Counted from the first letter of the stretch, positions 17,743 through 28,504 are shown. The stretch is DNA of 64,000 nt from Nitrospirillum pindoramense (GCF_007827955.1 NZ_VITR01000001.1:558001-622000), one strand, 5' to 3'. Translations and numbers: made by a program. The notes: generated by a model from the sequence alone, not told the origin.

Positions 17743-19071
17743 ATGAGTGGCGTCAACGGGGCCGCACACGGGAACCAGCTCAGCCTGGACCGGGACTTGG
17801 TTCCCCCCTTCACCGCCTTGCAAGCCATGGCGGAGAGCAGCCGGTGCCTGTATTGCTATGAGGCGGCCTGTGTCACGGCCTGCCCCACCGCCATCGACAT
17901 CCCGGGCTTCATCCGCAAGATCGGCACCGGCAATGTGAAGGGGGCCGCCCGCACCATTCTGGACGCCAACATCATGGGCGGCACCTGCGCCCGCGCCTGC
18001 CCGACGGAGGTGCTGTGCGAACAGGCCTGCGTGCGCAACAAGGCGGAGGCGGAACCGGTGGCCATCGGCCGTCTGCAGCGCTATGCCACCGACGCGCTGT
18101 TCAAGGCGGGCGTGCAGCCCTTCACCCGCCAGGCGCCGACCGGCAAGCATGTCGCGGTGGTGGGCGGCGGCCCCGCCGGCCTGGCCTGCGCCCACCGGCT
18201 GGCCCTGCTGGGGCACGAGGTGACGGTGTTCGAGGCCCGCGCCAAGGCCGGCGGCCTGAACGAATATGGCTTGGCCGCCTACAAGATGGTTGGCGACTTC
18301 GCCCAGCGCGAGGTGGACTTTATCCTGTCTCTGGGCGGCATCAGCGTGAAGACGGGCATGGCTCTGGGCCGCGACGTTACGCTGGCCCAACTGCGCCAGG
18401 ATTTCGACGCCGTGTTCCTGGGGGTCGGCCTTGCCGGGATCAACACCCTGGGCGTGGCGGGTGAGGATTTGGCCGGCGTGGCCGACGCGGTGGACGTCAT
18501 CGCCGCGCTGCGCCAGCGGACCGCCCCCCCGGTGGCCGTGGCCGGCCCCCTGGCTGGGCGCCGTGTGGTGGTCATCGGTGGCGGCAACACGGCGGTGGAC
18601 GCCGCCATCCAGTCGCTGTGCGCCGGGGCGGCGGAGGTCACCATGGCCTACCGCCGGGGCACGGCCGAGATGGGCGCCACGGGGCATGAGCAGGATCTGG
18701 CCCGCACCCAGGGGGTGGTCTTGCGCACCTGGTTGGCGCCGCGCGAGATCCTGGGGGCCGGCGGCGCCGTCAGTGGCATCGTGCTGGAACGCATGGCGAT
18801 GGATGCGGGCCGCCTGGTTGGTACCGGCGAGACGGTGACCATCCCCTGTGACGTCGTGCTGAAAGCCGTGGGGCAGAAGCTGGCGCCCGGCGGGTTGGAT
18901 GGTCTGGCGTTGGCGGGCGGCCGCATCCAGGTGGACGAGACCCTGGCCACCAGCCTGCCTGGCGTCTATGCCGGCGGCGATTGCATCAAAAGCGGTGAGG
19001 ACCTGACCGTGCAGTCCGTGGCGGACGGCAAGGCAGCGGCCTTCGCCATCGACGCCTATCTCAAGGCTTGA
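17743..19071 (+). CDS. preT: dihydropyrimidine dehydrogenase, NAD(P)H/FAD subunit PreT-like
   Basis: The electron-input subunit of the bacterial dihydropyrimidine dehydrogenase, 442 residues, related to the glutamate synthase small chain. Two N-terminal cysteine groups, CLYCYEAACVTACPTAIDIP and GTCARACPTEVLCEQACV, bind 4Fe-4S clusters. VVGGGPAGLACAHRLA near residue 145 is the FAD site and VVIGGGNTAVDAAI near residue 280 is the NAD(P) site. The C-terminal GVYAGGDC motif closes the FAD domain. It hands electrons to PreA, encoded 18 bases downstream. A GGGAGCAG site precedes the ATG. Confidence 0.93.
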   Translation: MSGVNGAAHGNQLSLDRDLVPPFTALQAMAESSRCLYCYEAACVTACPTAIDIPGFIRKIGTGNVKGAARTILDANIMGGTCARACPTEVLCEQACVRNKAEAEPVAIGRLQRYATDALFKAGVQPFTRQAPTGKHVAVVGGGPAGLACAHRLALLGHEVTVFEARAKAGGLNEYGLAAYKMVGDFAQREVDFILSLGGISVKTGMALGRDVTLAQLRQDFDAVFLGVGLAGINTLGVAGEDLAGVADAVDVIAALRQRTAPPVAVAGPLAGRRVVVIGGGNTAVDAAIQSLCAGAAEVTMAYRRGTAEMGATGHEQDLARTQGVVLRTWLAPREILGAGGAVSGIVLERMAMDAGRLVGTGETVTIPCDVVLKAVGQKLAPGGLDGLALAGGRIQVDETLATSLPGVYAGGDCIKSGEDLTVQSVADGKAAAFAIDAYLKA

Positions 19072-19089
19072 GCAGGGGAGGGACGACCC

Positions 19090-20376
19090 ATGGCCGATCT
19101 TCGCGCCACCATCGCCGGCATCACATCGCCCAACCCGTTCTGGCTGGCCTCCGCCCCGCCCACGGACAAGGAATACAACATCGTTCGCGCCTTCAAGGCC
19201 GGTTGGGGCGGTGTGGTGTGGAAGACCCTGGGCGAGGACCCGCCCGTGGTCAACGTCAGCAGCCGCTATGGCGCTCTGCTGGACAGCAACCGCGCCCTGA
19301 TCGGCTTCAACAACATCGAGCTGATCACCGACCGCCCACTGGAGGTCAACCTGCGGGAGATCGCGGCGGTGAAGAAGGCCTGGCCCGACCGCGCCGTCGT
19401 CGTCTCCCTCATGGCGGTGATGACGGAGGCGGCGTGGGCCGGGCTGGCCCGGCGGATCGAGCCGACCGGGGCGGACGGGCTGGAGCTGAACTTCGGCTGC
19501 CCCCACGGCATGTGTGAGCGCGGCATGGGCTCCGCCATCGGCCAGGTGCCGGAAATGGTGGAGCAGGTGACCCGCTGGGTGAAGAACGCCACCCGCCTGC
19601 CGGTGATCGTGAAGCTGACGCCCAACATCACCAATGTGCTGTGGTCGGCGGAAGCGGCCAAGCGCGGTGGGGCCGACGCCGTGTCGCTGATCAACACCAT
19701 CAATTCCATCGCCTCCGTCGACCTGGACGCCATGGCGCCCACCCCCACCGTGGGCGGCAAGGGCACGCACGGCGGCTATTGCGGCCCGGCGGTGAAGCCC
19801 ATTGCGCTGAACATGGTGGCGGAGATCGTGCGCAACCCGGACACGCGGGGCCTGCCCATCTCCGGCATCGGCGGCATCGGCACCTGGCGCGATGCGGCGG
19901 AGTTCCTGGCCCTGGGCTGCGGCAGCGTCCAGGTTTGCACCGCCGCCATGACCCATGGCTTCCGCATCGTCGAGGACATGATCGACGGTTTGTCGGCCTG
20001 GATGGATGAGAAGGGCTATCGCACCCTGGCCGATTTCCAGGGCCGCGCCGTTCCCAACGTCGTGAACTGGAACGACCTGAACATGAACTTCGTCACCAAG
20101 GCGAAGATCGACAAGGATTTGTGCATCGACTGCGGCCGCTGTCACATCGCCTGCGAGGACACCTCGCACCAGGCCATCCGCATCATTCCGGCCGAAGGCA
20201 AGCGCCTGTTCGAGGTGGTGGATGAGGAGTGTGTGGGCTGCAACCTGTGCGCCCATGTCTGTCCGGTGCCGGACTGCATCACCATGCATGAGCAGGAGAC
20301 GGGGCGGCCCTACCTGACCTGGCCCGAGCATCCGCAGAATCCCGCCCGCGTCCTGCCGCCGAAAGCCGCCGAATAA
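19090..20376 (+). CDS. preA: dihydropyrimidine dehydrogenase, catalytic subunit PreA
   Basis: Reduces uracil and thymine to the 5,6-dihydro forms. The 428-residue protein has an FMN-binding TIM barrel related to dihydroorotate dehydrogenase: NPFWLASAPPT at the start, LELNFGCPHGMCERGMG containing the catalytic cysteine region, IVKLTPN, and GIGGIGTWRDA for phosphate binding. Two ferredoxin-type 4Fe-4S motifs end the protein, CIDCGRCHIACEDTSHQ and CVGCNLCAHVCPVPDC, so the architecture matches E. coli PreA and the mammalian enzyme's C-terminal half. It follows preT by 18 bases and precedes the amidohydrolase by 15, indicating an operon. Confidence 0.95.
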   Translation: MADLRATIAGITSPNPFWLASAPPTDKEYNIVRAFKAGWGGVVWKTLGEDPPVVNVSSRYGALLDSNRALIGFNNIELITDRPLEVNLREIAAVKKAWPDRAVVVSLMAVMTEAAWAGLARRIEPTGADGLELNFGCPHGMCERGMGSAIGQVPEMVEQVTRWVKNATRLPVIVKLTPNITNVLWSAEAAKRGGADAVSLINTINSIASVDLDAMAPTPTVGGKGTHGGYCGPAVKPIALNMVAEIVRNPDTRGLPISGIGGIGTWRDAAEFLALGCGSVQVCTAAMTHGFRIVEDMIDGLSAWMDEKGYRTLADFQGRAVPNVVNWNDLNMNFVTKAKIDKDLCIDCGRCHIACEDTSHQAIRIIPAEGKRLFEVVDEECVGCNLCAHVCPVPDCITMHEQETGRPYLTWPEHPQNPARVLPPKAAE

Positions 20377-20391
20377 GGGAGCATGTGAACC

Positions 20392-21648
20392 ATGAGCACT
20401 GAGGCCAAGTTCGGCACGAACGTCGCCATCAACGGCAGCCGGCTGTGGGACAGCCTGATGGAGATGGCCAAGATCGGCGCCACGCCCAAGGGCGGGGTCT
20501 GCCGCCTGGCCCTGACGGACCTGGACAAGCAGGGCCGCGACCTGTTCGTCCAATGGTGCCGCGACGCGGGCTGCACCATCACCGTGGACGCCATCGGCAA
20601 CATCTTCGCCCGCCGCCCCGGCCGCAATAACGCGCTGCCGCCCATCCTCATGGGCAGCCACCTGGACAGCCAGCCGACGGGCGGCAAGTTTGACGGCGTC
20701 TATGGCGTGCTGGCCGGGCTGGAGGTGGTGCGCACCCTGAACGACCTGAACTACCAGACCGAGGCGCCGATCGAGGTGGTGGCCTGGACCAATGAGGAAG
20801 GGTCCCGCTTCGCGCCGGCCATGGTCGCCTCGGGCGTGTTCGCCGGCACCTTCGACCTAGAGTACGGCTTGTCGCGCAAGGACCTGGACGGCAAGACCAT
20901 GGGGGAGGAGTTGGCCCGCATCGGCTACGCCGGCGACGCCCCCATCCGTGGCCGCGAGCTTGGCGCCTATTTCGAGGCCCATATCGAGCAGGGCCCCATC
21001 CTGGAGGCGGAGGACAAGACCATCGGCGTGGTCACAGACTGCCAGGGCCAGCGCTGGTATGAGATCACCTTCACCGGCCAGGAGGCCCACGCCGGCCCGA
21101 CGCCGATGAGCCGGCGGCGCGACGCCCTGCTGGGCGCCGCCCGTGTCGTGGAGGCGGTGAACCGCATCGGGCTGGAGCATGCGCCCTACGCCTGCGCCAC
21201 GGTGGGCCTGATGCAAATCCACCCCAATTCCCGCAACGTCATCCCAGGCCGGGTGTTCTTCACCGTCGATTTCCGTCATCCCGACGATGCGGTGCTGGCG
21301 GAAATGGACGCAAAGCTGCGCGACGCCGTTGCACGAGTCGCCCAGGAAACCGGTCTCGAAACGGAATTCGAGCAGATTTGGTATTATGCCCCGGTGAAAT
21401 TCGACGCGGGCTGCGTGGAGGCCGTGCGCGGCGCCGTGGCGGAATTGGGCTACAGCAACCGCGACATGGTGTCCGGGGCAGGGCATGACGCCTGCTACCT
21501 GGCCCGTGTAACCCCGACATCGATGATCTTCATTCCTTGTGTGGACGGCATCAGCCATAACGAGATTGAACATGCGCATCCGGAATGGTGTGAGGCCGGA
21601 TGCAATGTTCTGTTGCGGGCCGTGGTGGCGAAGGCCGACGCCACCTGA
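20392..21648 (+). CDS. N-carbamoyl-beta-alanine amidohydrolase (M20 Zn hydrolase)
   Basis: A zinc-dependent amidohydrolase of the beta-ureidopropionase / allantoate amidohydrolase family, 418 residues. Metal ligands lie in GSHLDSQPTGGKFDG (H and D) and WTNEEGSRF (E), with HIEQGP and the C-terminal SGAGHDACYLA completing the site. In this cluster it should hydrolyse N-carbamoyl-beta-alanine, made by dihydropyrimidinase, to beta-alanine, CO2 and ammonia. The N-terminal INGSRLWDSLMEMAKIG is typical of the family. It is 15 bases downstream of preA; an L-carbamoylase role is the alternative but the context argues against it. Confidence 0.9.
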   Translation: MSTEAKFGTNVAINGSRLWDSLMEMAKIGATPKGGVCRLALTDLDKQGRDLFVQWCRDAGCTITVDAIGNIFARRPGRNNALPPILMGSHLDSQPTGGKFDGVYGVLAGLEVVRTLNDLNYQTEAPIEVVAWTNEEGSRFAPAMVASGVFAGTFDLEYGLSRKDLDGKTMGEELARIGYAGDAPIRGRELGAYFEAHIEQGPILEAEDKTIGVVTDCQGQRWYEITFTGQEAHAGPTPMSRRRDALLGAARVVEAVNRIGLEHAPYACATVGLMQIHPNSRNVIPGRVFFTVDFRHPDDAVLAEMDAKLRDAVARVAQETGLETEFEQIWYYAPVKFDAGCVEAVRGAVAELGYSNRDMVSGAGHDACYLARVTPTSMIFIPCVDGISHNEIEHAHPEWCEAGCNVLLRAVVAKADAT

Positions 21649-21689
21649 CCCGCGTTCCGCATTACGGGTACGAGGGGTTGGAAGTACAG

Positions 21690-22382
21690 ATGGCGCAGGG
21701 TGTTGGGGGAGCGTCCAAGAAGGACCAGAAGTCAGTACGGGCGGACGCGCCGGCCGCGGCGCCCGAAGGGGGCATACGGCGTGAGAACCTGCGCCGCATC
21801 CTGACCGCGGCGGAGCAGGTGTTCGCCGAGCAGGGATACGGCGGCGCCACCACGGCGGCCATCGCCCTCCGTGCCGGCCTGCCCAAGGCCAACGTGCATT
21901 ATTATTTCAGCACCAAGCACGACCTGTATCGCGCCGTGCTGGCTGACATCCTGAAGCAATGGCTGGACCCCCTGGCCCATGTCACGCCGGACAGCGACCC
22001 GGCCCAGGCGCTGGCGGGCTATATTCGCGCCAAGATGCGGGCCACGCGCGACCGTCCGGTGGTGTCCAAGGTCTTCGCCAGTGAGATCATCCATGGTGCC
22101 GCCGAGATCGAAGGCTTCCTGACGTCCGACCTGAAGAAGCTGGTGGATGAGAAGTCGGCCGTGCTGGACGGCTGGATCGCCGAGGGCCGCATGGCCCCGG
22201 TGGATACCCGGCACTTCTTCTTCTTCATCTGGGCGGTGACTCAGCACTACGCCGACTTCGATGCCCAGGTCCGCGCCGTGCTGGGCCGCAAGAAACTGAC
22301 GCGCCGCGACTTCGACGCCATCACGGTGGAGGTCGTGCGCTTCATCCTGCGGGGGGCCGGGCTGTCGTTGCCCACCGCGTGA
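21690..22382 (+). CDS. rutR: TetR family regulator, RutR homologue
   Basis: A 230-residue TetR-type repressor. The N-terminal helix-turn-helix covers IAlRAGLPKANVHYYFSTK and is followed by the RutR/YcdC-like ligand domain. The segments DLKKLVDEKSAVLDGWI, GRMAPVD and IWAVTQHYADF match E. coli RutR closely, as I recall that sequence. RutR binds uracil or thymine and then releases its TTGACCA-NN-TGGTCAA operator, which is present in near-consensus form at 16099. E. coli uses RutR on the oxidative rut operon; here it sits in a reductive (Pyd-type) cluster. ATG 21690 is chosen because GAGGGG lies upstream; the frame is open further 5'. Confidence 0.88.
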   Translation: MAQGVGGASKKDQKSVRADAPAAAPEGGIRRENLRRILTAAEQVFAEQGYGGATTAAIALRAGLPKANVHYYFSTKHDLYRAVLADILKQWLDPLAHVTPDSDPAQALAGYIRAKMRATRDRPVVSKVFASEIIHGAAEIEGFLTSDLKKLVDEKSAVLDGWIAEGRMAPVDTRHFFFFIWAVTQHYADFDAQVRAVLGRKKLTRRDFDAITVEVVRFILRGAGLSLPTA

Positions 22383-22390
22383 GCCACACC

Positions 22391-22420
22391 AACGGAATGA
22401 GGGATCCTCCTCATTCCGTT
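22391..22420. repeat. 12-bp perfect inverted repeat between rutR and hydA
   Basis: AACGGAATGAGG (22391-22402) and CCTCATTCCGTT (22409-22420) flank GATCCT, eight bases after the rutR stop. There is no T-tract. It may be a 3' stabiliser, an mRNA processing site, or an operator for hydA. A second smaller repeat, GGCCCT-GACC-AGGGCC, lies at 22424-22439. Confidence 0.6.
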
Positions 22421-22516
22421 GCAGGCCCTGACCAGGGCCGCCGGAACGTTTCGGGAAGCGCAGCGGACTGGAACGTGAGGAAGCCAAGCCGCCGGATGGC
22501 GGCGCCCGGCGATTGA

Positions 22517-24001
<1,485 letters not shown>

Positions 24002-24008
24002 GCGAAAA

Positions 24009-24047
24009 GGGCCTCATAAACAGAAGACGGGCCTAATAGAAGACGGG
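24009..24047. repeat. imperfect direct repeat upstream of the NCS1 permease
   Basis: AGAAGACGGG occurs at 24022-24031 and again at 24038-24047, each preceded by a GGGCCT-x-ATA element (24009 and 24029). The two units lie in the 101-base gap between hydA and the permease gene and could be regulator half-sites or a small local duplication. Confidence 0.4.
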
Positions 24048-24102
24048 ATTCGGGAGGTCGCCGCCCGGTGACAAGAACCAAAAGGTTTGAACGGGGGCAT
24101 TT

Positions 24103-25569
24103 ATGGGCACAGGGCAGGGCGTCGACACGACGTCGGAGATCTGGAACGCGGACTTGGCGCCGGTGGACCCGCGCCATCGTACCTGGCGCTGGGTGCACTT
24201 CGCCGCGCTGTGGGTGGGCATGGTCATGTGCATCCCCTCCTACATGCTGGCGTCCGGCCTGATCGAGCAGGGCATGTCCGCGGGCCAAGCGGTCGGCACG
24301 GTGTTGCTGGGCAACCTGATCGTGCTGGTGCCCATGCTGCTGGTGGGGCACTCGGGCGCCAAGTACGGCGTGCCCTTCGCCGTCATCGCCCGGTCGGCCT
24401 TCGGGGTGCGGGGCAACAAGCTGCCGGCCCTGCTGCGCGCGCTGATCGCCTGCGGCTGGTTCGGCATCCAGTGCTGGGTGGGCGGCAGCGCCATCTACGC
24501 CATCGGCAACATCCTGACGGCGGGCGCCCTGGATGGGGCCAAGCTGGGCTGGATCGGCATCAATGCCGGCCAGCTGGTGTGCTTCTTCCTGTTCTGGGCC
24601 CTGCATCTCTATTTCATCGCCAAGGGGCCCGAATCCATCCGCTGGGTGGAAACGGTGACGGCGCCCCTGAAGATCCTGATCATCCTGGCGCTGCTGTGGT
24701 GGGCCTACGACAAGGCCGGCGGCTTTGGCAGCCTGCTGTCGGCCCCGTCGCAGTTCGGCCCCGGCGGCGCCAAGGAAGGTGGGTTCTGGGTGGCCTTCCT
24801 GCCCGGCCTGACGGCCATGGTGGGCTATTGGTCCACCCTGGCCATCAACATCCCCGATTTTACCCGCTTCGCCCGCAGCCAGAAAGACCAGTACCAGGGC
24901 CAGGCGCTGGGCCTGCCGCTGCCCATGGCGGGTCTGGCTTTCATCAGCGTCGCCGTCACCTCCGCCACCATCACCGTCTATGGCAAGGCCATCTGGGACC
25001 CGGTGGATCTGGCCGGCCGGATGGAGGGTATCGCCGTCGCCATCGGCCTTGCCATCATCGTCATCGACACGCTGTGCGTGAACTTGGCGGCCAACACCGT
25101 GGGGCCGGCCTATGACTTCGCCGCCATCTTCCCCCGCGCCGTGAATTTCAGCCGGGGCGGCTACATCACCGCCGCCATCGGCGTGATCATGATGCCGTGG
25201 AAGCTGATCGAAAGCACCCAGGGCTATATCTTCACCTGGCTGCTGGGCTATGGCGCCCTGCTGGGGCCGCTGCTGGGCATCATGCTGGCCGACTATTGGC
25301 TGGTACGCCGCGCCCGCCTGAGCCTGGAGGGGCTGTTCGATCTCAACGGGCCCTACGCCTACAGCGGTGGCTGGAACCTGAGGGCCCTGGGGGCCTTCAT
25401 CATCGCCGTGCTGCCCAACATCCCTGGCTTCCTGCATGCGGCCTTCCCGGCGACCTTCGCCGGCGTGCCGGCCTTTTTCCAGGCGATCTACAGCTATGCG
25501 TGGTTCACTGGGTTGTTCATCGCCACCGTCCTGTACGCCGCCCTGATGCGCCGCGTCCCGGCGGTGTGA
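24103..25569 (+). CDS. NCS1 family nucleobase:cation symporter
   Basis: An inner-membrane permease of 488 residues with about twelve hydrophobic helices, matching the NCS1 (Mhp1/FurD/PyrP-like) family. The N-terminal DLAPVDPRHRTWRWVHFAALWVGM, the LVPMLLVGHSGAKYGVPFAVIARSAFG block in helix 3 and the helix-6 region with FLPGLTAMVGYWSTLAINIPDFTRFAR are family landmarks. Next to dihydropyrimidinase it most likely imports uracil, thymine or a hydantoin-like base with Na+ or H+. It is the last member of the cluster, 101 bases after hydA. Confidence 0.92.
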   Translation: MGTGQGVDTTSEIWNADLAPVDPRHRTWRWVHFAALWVGMVMCIPSYMLASGLIEQGMSAGQAVGTVLLGNLIVLVPMLLVGHSGAKYGVPFAVIARSAFGVRGNKLPALLRALIACGWFGIQCWVGGSAIYAIGNILTAGALDGAKLGWIGINAGQLVCFFLFWALHLYFIAKGPESIRWVETVTAPLKILIILALLWWAYDKAGGFGSLLSAPSQFGPGGAKEGGFWVAFLPGLTAMVGYWSTLAINIPDFTRFARSQKDQYQGQALGLPLPMAGLAFISVAVTSATITVYGKAIWDPVDLAGRMEGIAVAIGLAIIVIDTLCVNLAANTVGPAYDFAAIFPRAVNFSRGGYITAAIGVIMMPWKLIESTQGYIFTWLLGYGALLGPLLGIMLADYWLVRRARLSLEGLFDLNGPYAYSGGWNLRALGAFIIAVLPNIPGFLHAAFPATFAGVPAFFQAIYSYAWFTGLFIATVLYAALMRRVPAV

Positions 25570-25607
25570 TGGCGGGCCTGTCGGTTTAACCCCGCTGTGA
25601 AGGACGG

Positions 25608-25958
25608 ATGATGACGGCACCCCTGAAGCCACCGGCGGAGGTGGCGGATTTCCTGAACCTCGACATCCGCGTGGGCCGGGTGGTGCAGGTGCTGCCTTTC
25701 CCCAAGGCGCGCAACCCGTCCTACAAGGTGGCGGTGGATCTGGGCGATCTGGGCATCAAATGGTCCAGCGCCCAGATCACCCACTACAGGCCGGAGGAGT
25801 TGGTGGGGGGCCAGGTGGTGTGCGTCTGCAACTTCCCCCCGCGCAACATCGCCGGCTTCCTGTCGGAGGTTTTGATCCTGGGCGCCCGTAACGCGGCCGG
25901 CGATGTCGTGGTACTGACGCCCCGGTCGGCCGTGCCGCCGGGGGAAACGGTGTACTGA
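25608..25958 (+). CDS. csaA: CsaA-type tRNA-binding domain protein
   Basis: A 116-residue cytosolic protein consisting of one OB-fold tRNA-binding domain. FLNLDIRVGRVVQV, NPSYKVAVDLGDLGIKWSSAQ, GGQVVCVCNFPPRNIAGFLSEVLILGA and the C-terminal PRSAVPPGETVY match CsaA, a dimeric export-related chaperone of Bacillus also found in proteobacteria, and the C-terminal domain of methionyl-tRNA synthetase. ATG 25608 has AGGACGG in front; ATG 25611 directly follows. It ends four bases from the convergent glycosyltransferase gene. Confidence 0.9.
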   Translation: MMTAPLKPPAEVADFLNLDIRVGRVVQVLPFPKARNPSYKVAVDLGDLGIKWSSAQITHYRPEELVGGQVVCVCNFPPRNIAGFLSEVLILGARNAAGDVVVLTPRSAVPPGETVY

Positions 25959-25962
25959 CGAC

Positions 25963-28395
25963 TCAGGCCGACCGCAGCAGCCGGATGAAGTCGTCGGCGA
26001 AGGCCTCGGCATCACAAAGGGAGGAGGCGGCCATGACGGGGCGCAACCGCTGGCGTAGGTCGGCGACCTCTTCCAGATTGGTGGCCAGGCGAACGGCGAT
26101 GTCGACATATTCCTGCACGGTCGTCGCCATGAGCGACGTGAGTCCCAACACGCTGAGGAAGCAGGTGGAGTGGCGGCCGGAGAAGGTCTGCCCCGTGAGC
26201 GTCACCACGGGCAGGCACATCCATAGGGATTCCAGGGTGGTGGTGCTGCCGGCGAAGGGGAACGGGTCCAGCGCGATGTCGACCCGCTGCATGCAGGCGA
26301 CGTGCTCGGCTTGCGTGGTGGCGCCCAGGAAGTCGAGGCGCGCGGCATCAATGCCGCCGGCCCGGAATTGCTCCAGGATGCGGGCCTGAACCGGCGCCTC
26401 ATCCAGGCCGCGCGATTTCAGCAGCAGGCGGGATCCCGCCACGCGGGTCAGGATTTGCGCCCAGCAGGCGATGACCTCGGCGTTCAGCTTGGCCGCGATG
26501 TTGAAGCATCCGAAGGTGACGTGGCCGTTGCCCTCCGCCGGCGGTGGCGGCACGGCGGGGGCCGCGGCCGGCGGGTCGTAGCACAAGAAGCTGTGCGGCA
26601 TGCGGACGACCCGCTCGGTATAGAATTCTTCGGCTTCGGGCGGGATGTGATGGGGATCGGCGATGATCAGGTCCATCTGCGTCAGCCCGGTGGTGGCCAT
26701 ATAGCCGGCCCAGGTCGCTTGGCGAGGGGCGGGACGCAAGGCGAACACGTCCAGTCGGTTGCCGGCGATGTGGCCGGCGAGATCGATCAGGATGTCGATG
26801 CCATCCTCGCGCACTTGCCGCGCCACCATCGGGGCGTCCAGCCCCTGGATGGGCCGCCAGGCGCATACGGCTTGCACCCGGCGGGTGATGTCGTCCTCCA
26901 CCCGCTGGTTGGCGTAGGCGATCAGCGTCACCCCCCGCTTGGCGAGCGCCTCCAGCGCCCGGACGATGAAATAGCCCACGGGGTGGTTGCGGAAGTCGCC
27001 TGAAACAAGGCCGATGCGCAGGGCCCCGTGGTGTCCGGCTGGTGGGGCAGGCGGGGCTGGTGGGACGGGTTGGGCGTGCCGTTGCGCCCAAGCGATATGC
27101 TCCGCCCGGACCTGGGCCAGAGTCACCGCAGGGTGGAAAAGGCGAGTATAAACCAGGTTGGAATGGATGTCCGCCCGCTCTGGCGCCACGGTCACGGCAT
27201 GCGTCAATGCCGCCAGCGCTTCATCGATCTCCCCCAGGTCGCGCAGGGCGTTGCCCAGGGTCAGCAGGATACCTGGATCGTCGGGCGTCAGCGCCTGGGC
27301 CCGGCGCGCATAGGCCAGGGCGGCGGCGGGCCGGCCCATGGCCAGCAGCAGATCACCATAGGCGGCCTGCGCCAGGGGGGAGGCCGGCAGGTCCTGGGCG
27401 CACCGCTCCAGCAGGGTGAGCGCCTCCTGGCCGCGGTCAAGACGACGCATCAGCAGTCCCAGCCCCAAGGCGGCCTGACCGGCGCCCGGCTCCAGCGCCA
27501 CCGCCTGTCGGAAAAGCCGTTCAGCCAGGATGTCATCGCCCAGTCCCATGAAGGCGTCGGCCAACAGGGTCAGCGTGTGGGATGAGGCGTCGCCCCGGTC
27601 CAGCCAGTCAGTCAACGCCTGATGGGCCTCCGCCGTGCGGCCCTGGGCGGTCAGCACGTTGGCGAGCATGATGGTCGCTTCCAGGACGGCCGGGGCGGCC
27701 ATCGCTGTCTGCCGGGCCAGGGCTTCCGCAGAGGCTGTGTCGCCGGCGGCCAACCGGTGCGCCGTGAGCTTGAGCCGCAGGGCGATCTCACCTGGACAAC
27801 GGGCCACGGCCTCCTCCAACCCTTGCCCCAGGCCGGCCGACCGGGACTGTTCCAGCGCCGCGATCAGGCCGGTCCAGCATCCGGCATGGGTGGGGGCCAG
27901 GGCGATGCCGGCGCGGAAGCTGTCCACCGCCTCCGCCGGCTGGCCGGTGCCCAGCAGGGCCAGGCCCAGGTTGCGGTGAGCCTCGACATTGCCGGGATTG
28001 GCCTTGACGCCCCGTCGCAGTGGGGCCACCGCGTCGGCATGGTGGCCCAGCCGCAGCAGGGCGGCACCCAGGTTGATGAGGGCGTCGGCCAGGTTGGGGT
28101 TCAGTTTCAGGGCCTGGCGGCAGGCGGCCACGGCCCCCGGGGCGTCGCCCGCCCCCAACAACACCACGGCCAGGTTGGAATGGAATTCCGGCACCCGTTT
28201 GTTGAGGGCGATGGCCTGGCGGATCAGGGCGATACCCTCCGCCACGCGACCGGTTTGCGCGCACAGCACGCCCAGCAAATTGCGGGCGAACCCGGTATCG
28301 CCGGTATTGATGGCTTGGCGGTATTCCTGTTCCGCTTCGGCAAGGCAGCCGGCCTGATGAAACTGAATCGCCGCGTTCAGGTGTTTCGACATCAT
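25963..28395 (-). CDS. TPR-repeat O-GlcNAc transferase-like (SPINDLY-type) glycosyltransferase
   Basis: A large 810-residue protein. The first ~430 residues are tandem tetratricopeptide repeats (for example LNPNLADALINLGAALLRLG and ANPGNVEAHRNLGLALLGTG). The remainder is a GT41-like catalytic half: IGLVSGDFRNHPVGYF, DILIDLAGHIAGNRLDVFALRPAP, WAGYMATTGL, MDLIIADPHHIP, FGCFNIAAKLNAEVI, and STTTLESLWMCLPVV followed by GRHSTCFLSVLGL. Bacterial relatives glycosylate proteins such as flagellin or adhesins with a nucleotide sugar. The usual FPGTTG motif reads YMATTG here, a small departure in the active site region. No flagellar genes are in the window, so the target is unknown. Confidence 0.9.
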   Translation of the reverse strand: MMSKHLNAAIQFHQAGCLAEAEQEYRQAINTGDTGFARNLLGVLCAQTGRVAEGIALIRQAIALNKRVPEFHSNLAVVLLGAGDAPGAVAACRQALKLNPNLADALINLGAALLRLGHHADAVAPLRRGVKANPGNVEAHRNLGLALLGTGQPAEAVDSFRAGIALAPTHAGCWTGLIAALEQSRSAGLGQGLEEAVARCPGEIALRLKLTAHRLAAGDTASAEALARQTAMAAPAVLEATIMLANVLTAQGRTAEAHQALTDWLDRGDASSHTLTLLADAFMGLGDDILAERLFRQAVALEPGAGQAALGLGLLMRRLDRGQEALTLLERCAQDLPASPLAQAAYGDLLLAMGRPAAALAYARRAQALTPDDPGILLTLGNALRDLGEIDEALAALTHAVTVAPERADIHSNLVYTRLFHPAVTLAQVRAEHIAWAQRHAQPVPPAPPAPPAGHHGALRIGLVSGDFRNHPVGYFIVRALEALAKRGVTLIAYANQRVEDDITRRVQAVCAWRPIQGLDAPMVARQVREDGIDILIDLAGHIAGNRLDVFALRPAPRQATWAGYMATTGLTQMDLIIADPHHIPPEAEEFYTERVVRMPHSFLCYDPPAAAPAVPPPPAEGNGHVTFGCFNIAAKLNAEVIACWAQILTRVAGSRLLLKSRGLDEAPVQARILEQFRAGGIDAARLDFLGATTQAEHVACMQRVDIALDPFPFAGSTTTLESLWMCLPVVTLTGQTFSGRHSTCFLSVLGLTSLMATTVQEYVDIAVRLATNLEEVADLRQRLRPVMAASSLCDAEAFADDFIRLLRSA

Positions 28396-28504
28396 CCGGA
28401 CCTTAAAGCCATTTGTTTACAGATATGTCGAAGGGACCCACGGGTGCAATGGTCTGGGCTTCCATCGGTCTTGGCGAACGATGTCGCGGCATCGGCCCAA
28501 AGCA

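Noticed and set aside
17524-20661. A 1045-codon open frame on the minus strand
   Set aside because: It runs antisense to preT and preA, is full of His/Gln/Gly/Arg, and has no domain. It is a shadow of GC-rich codon use.
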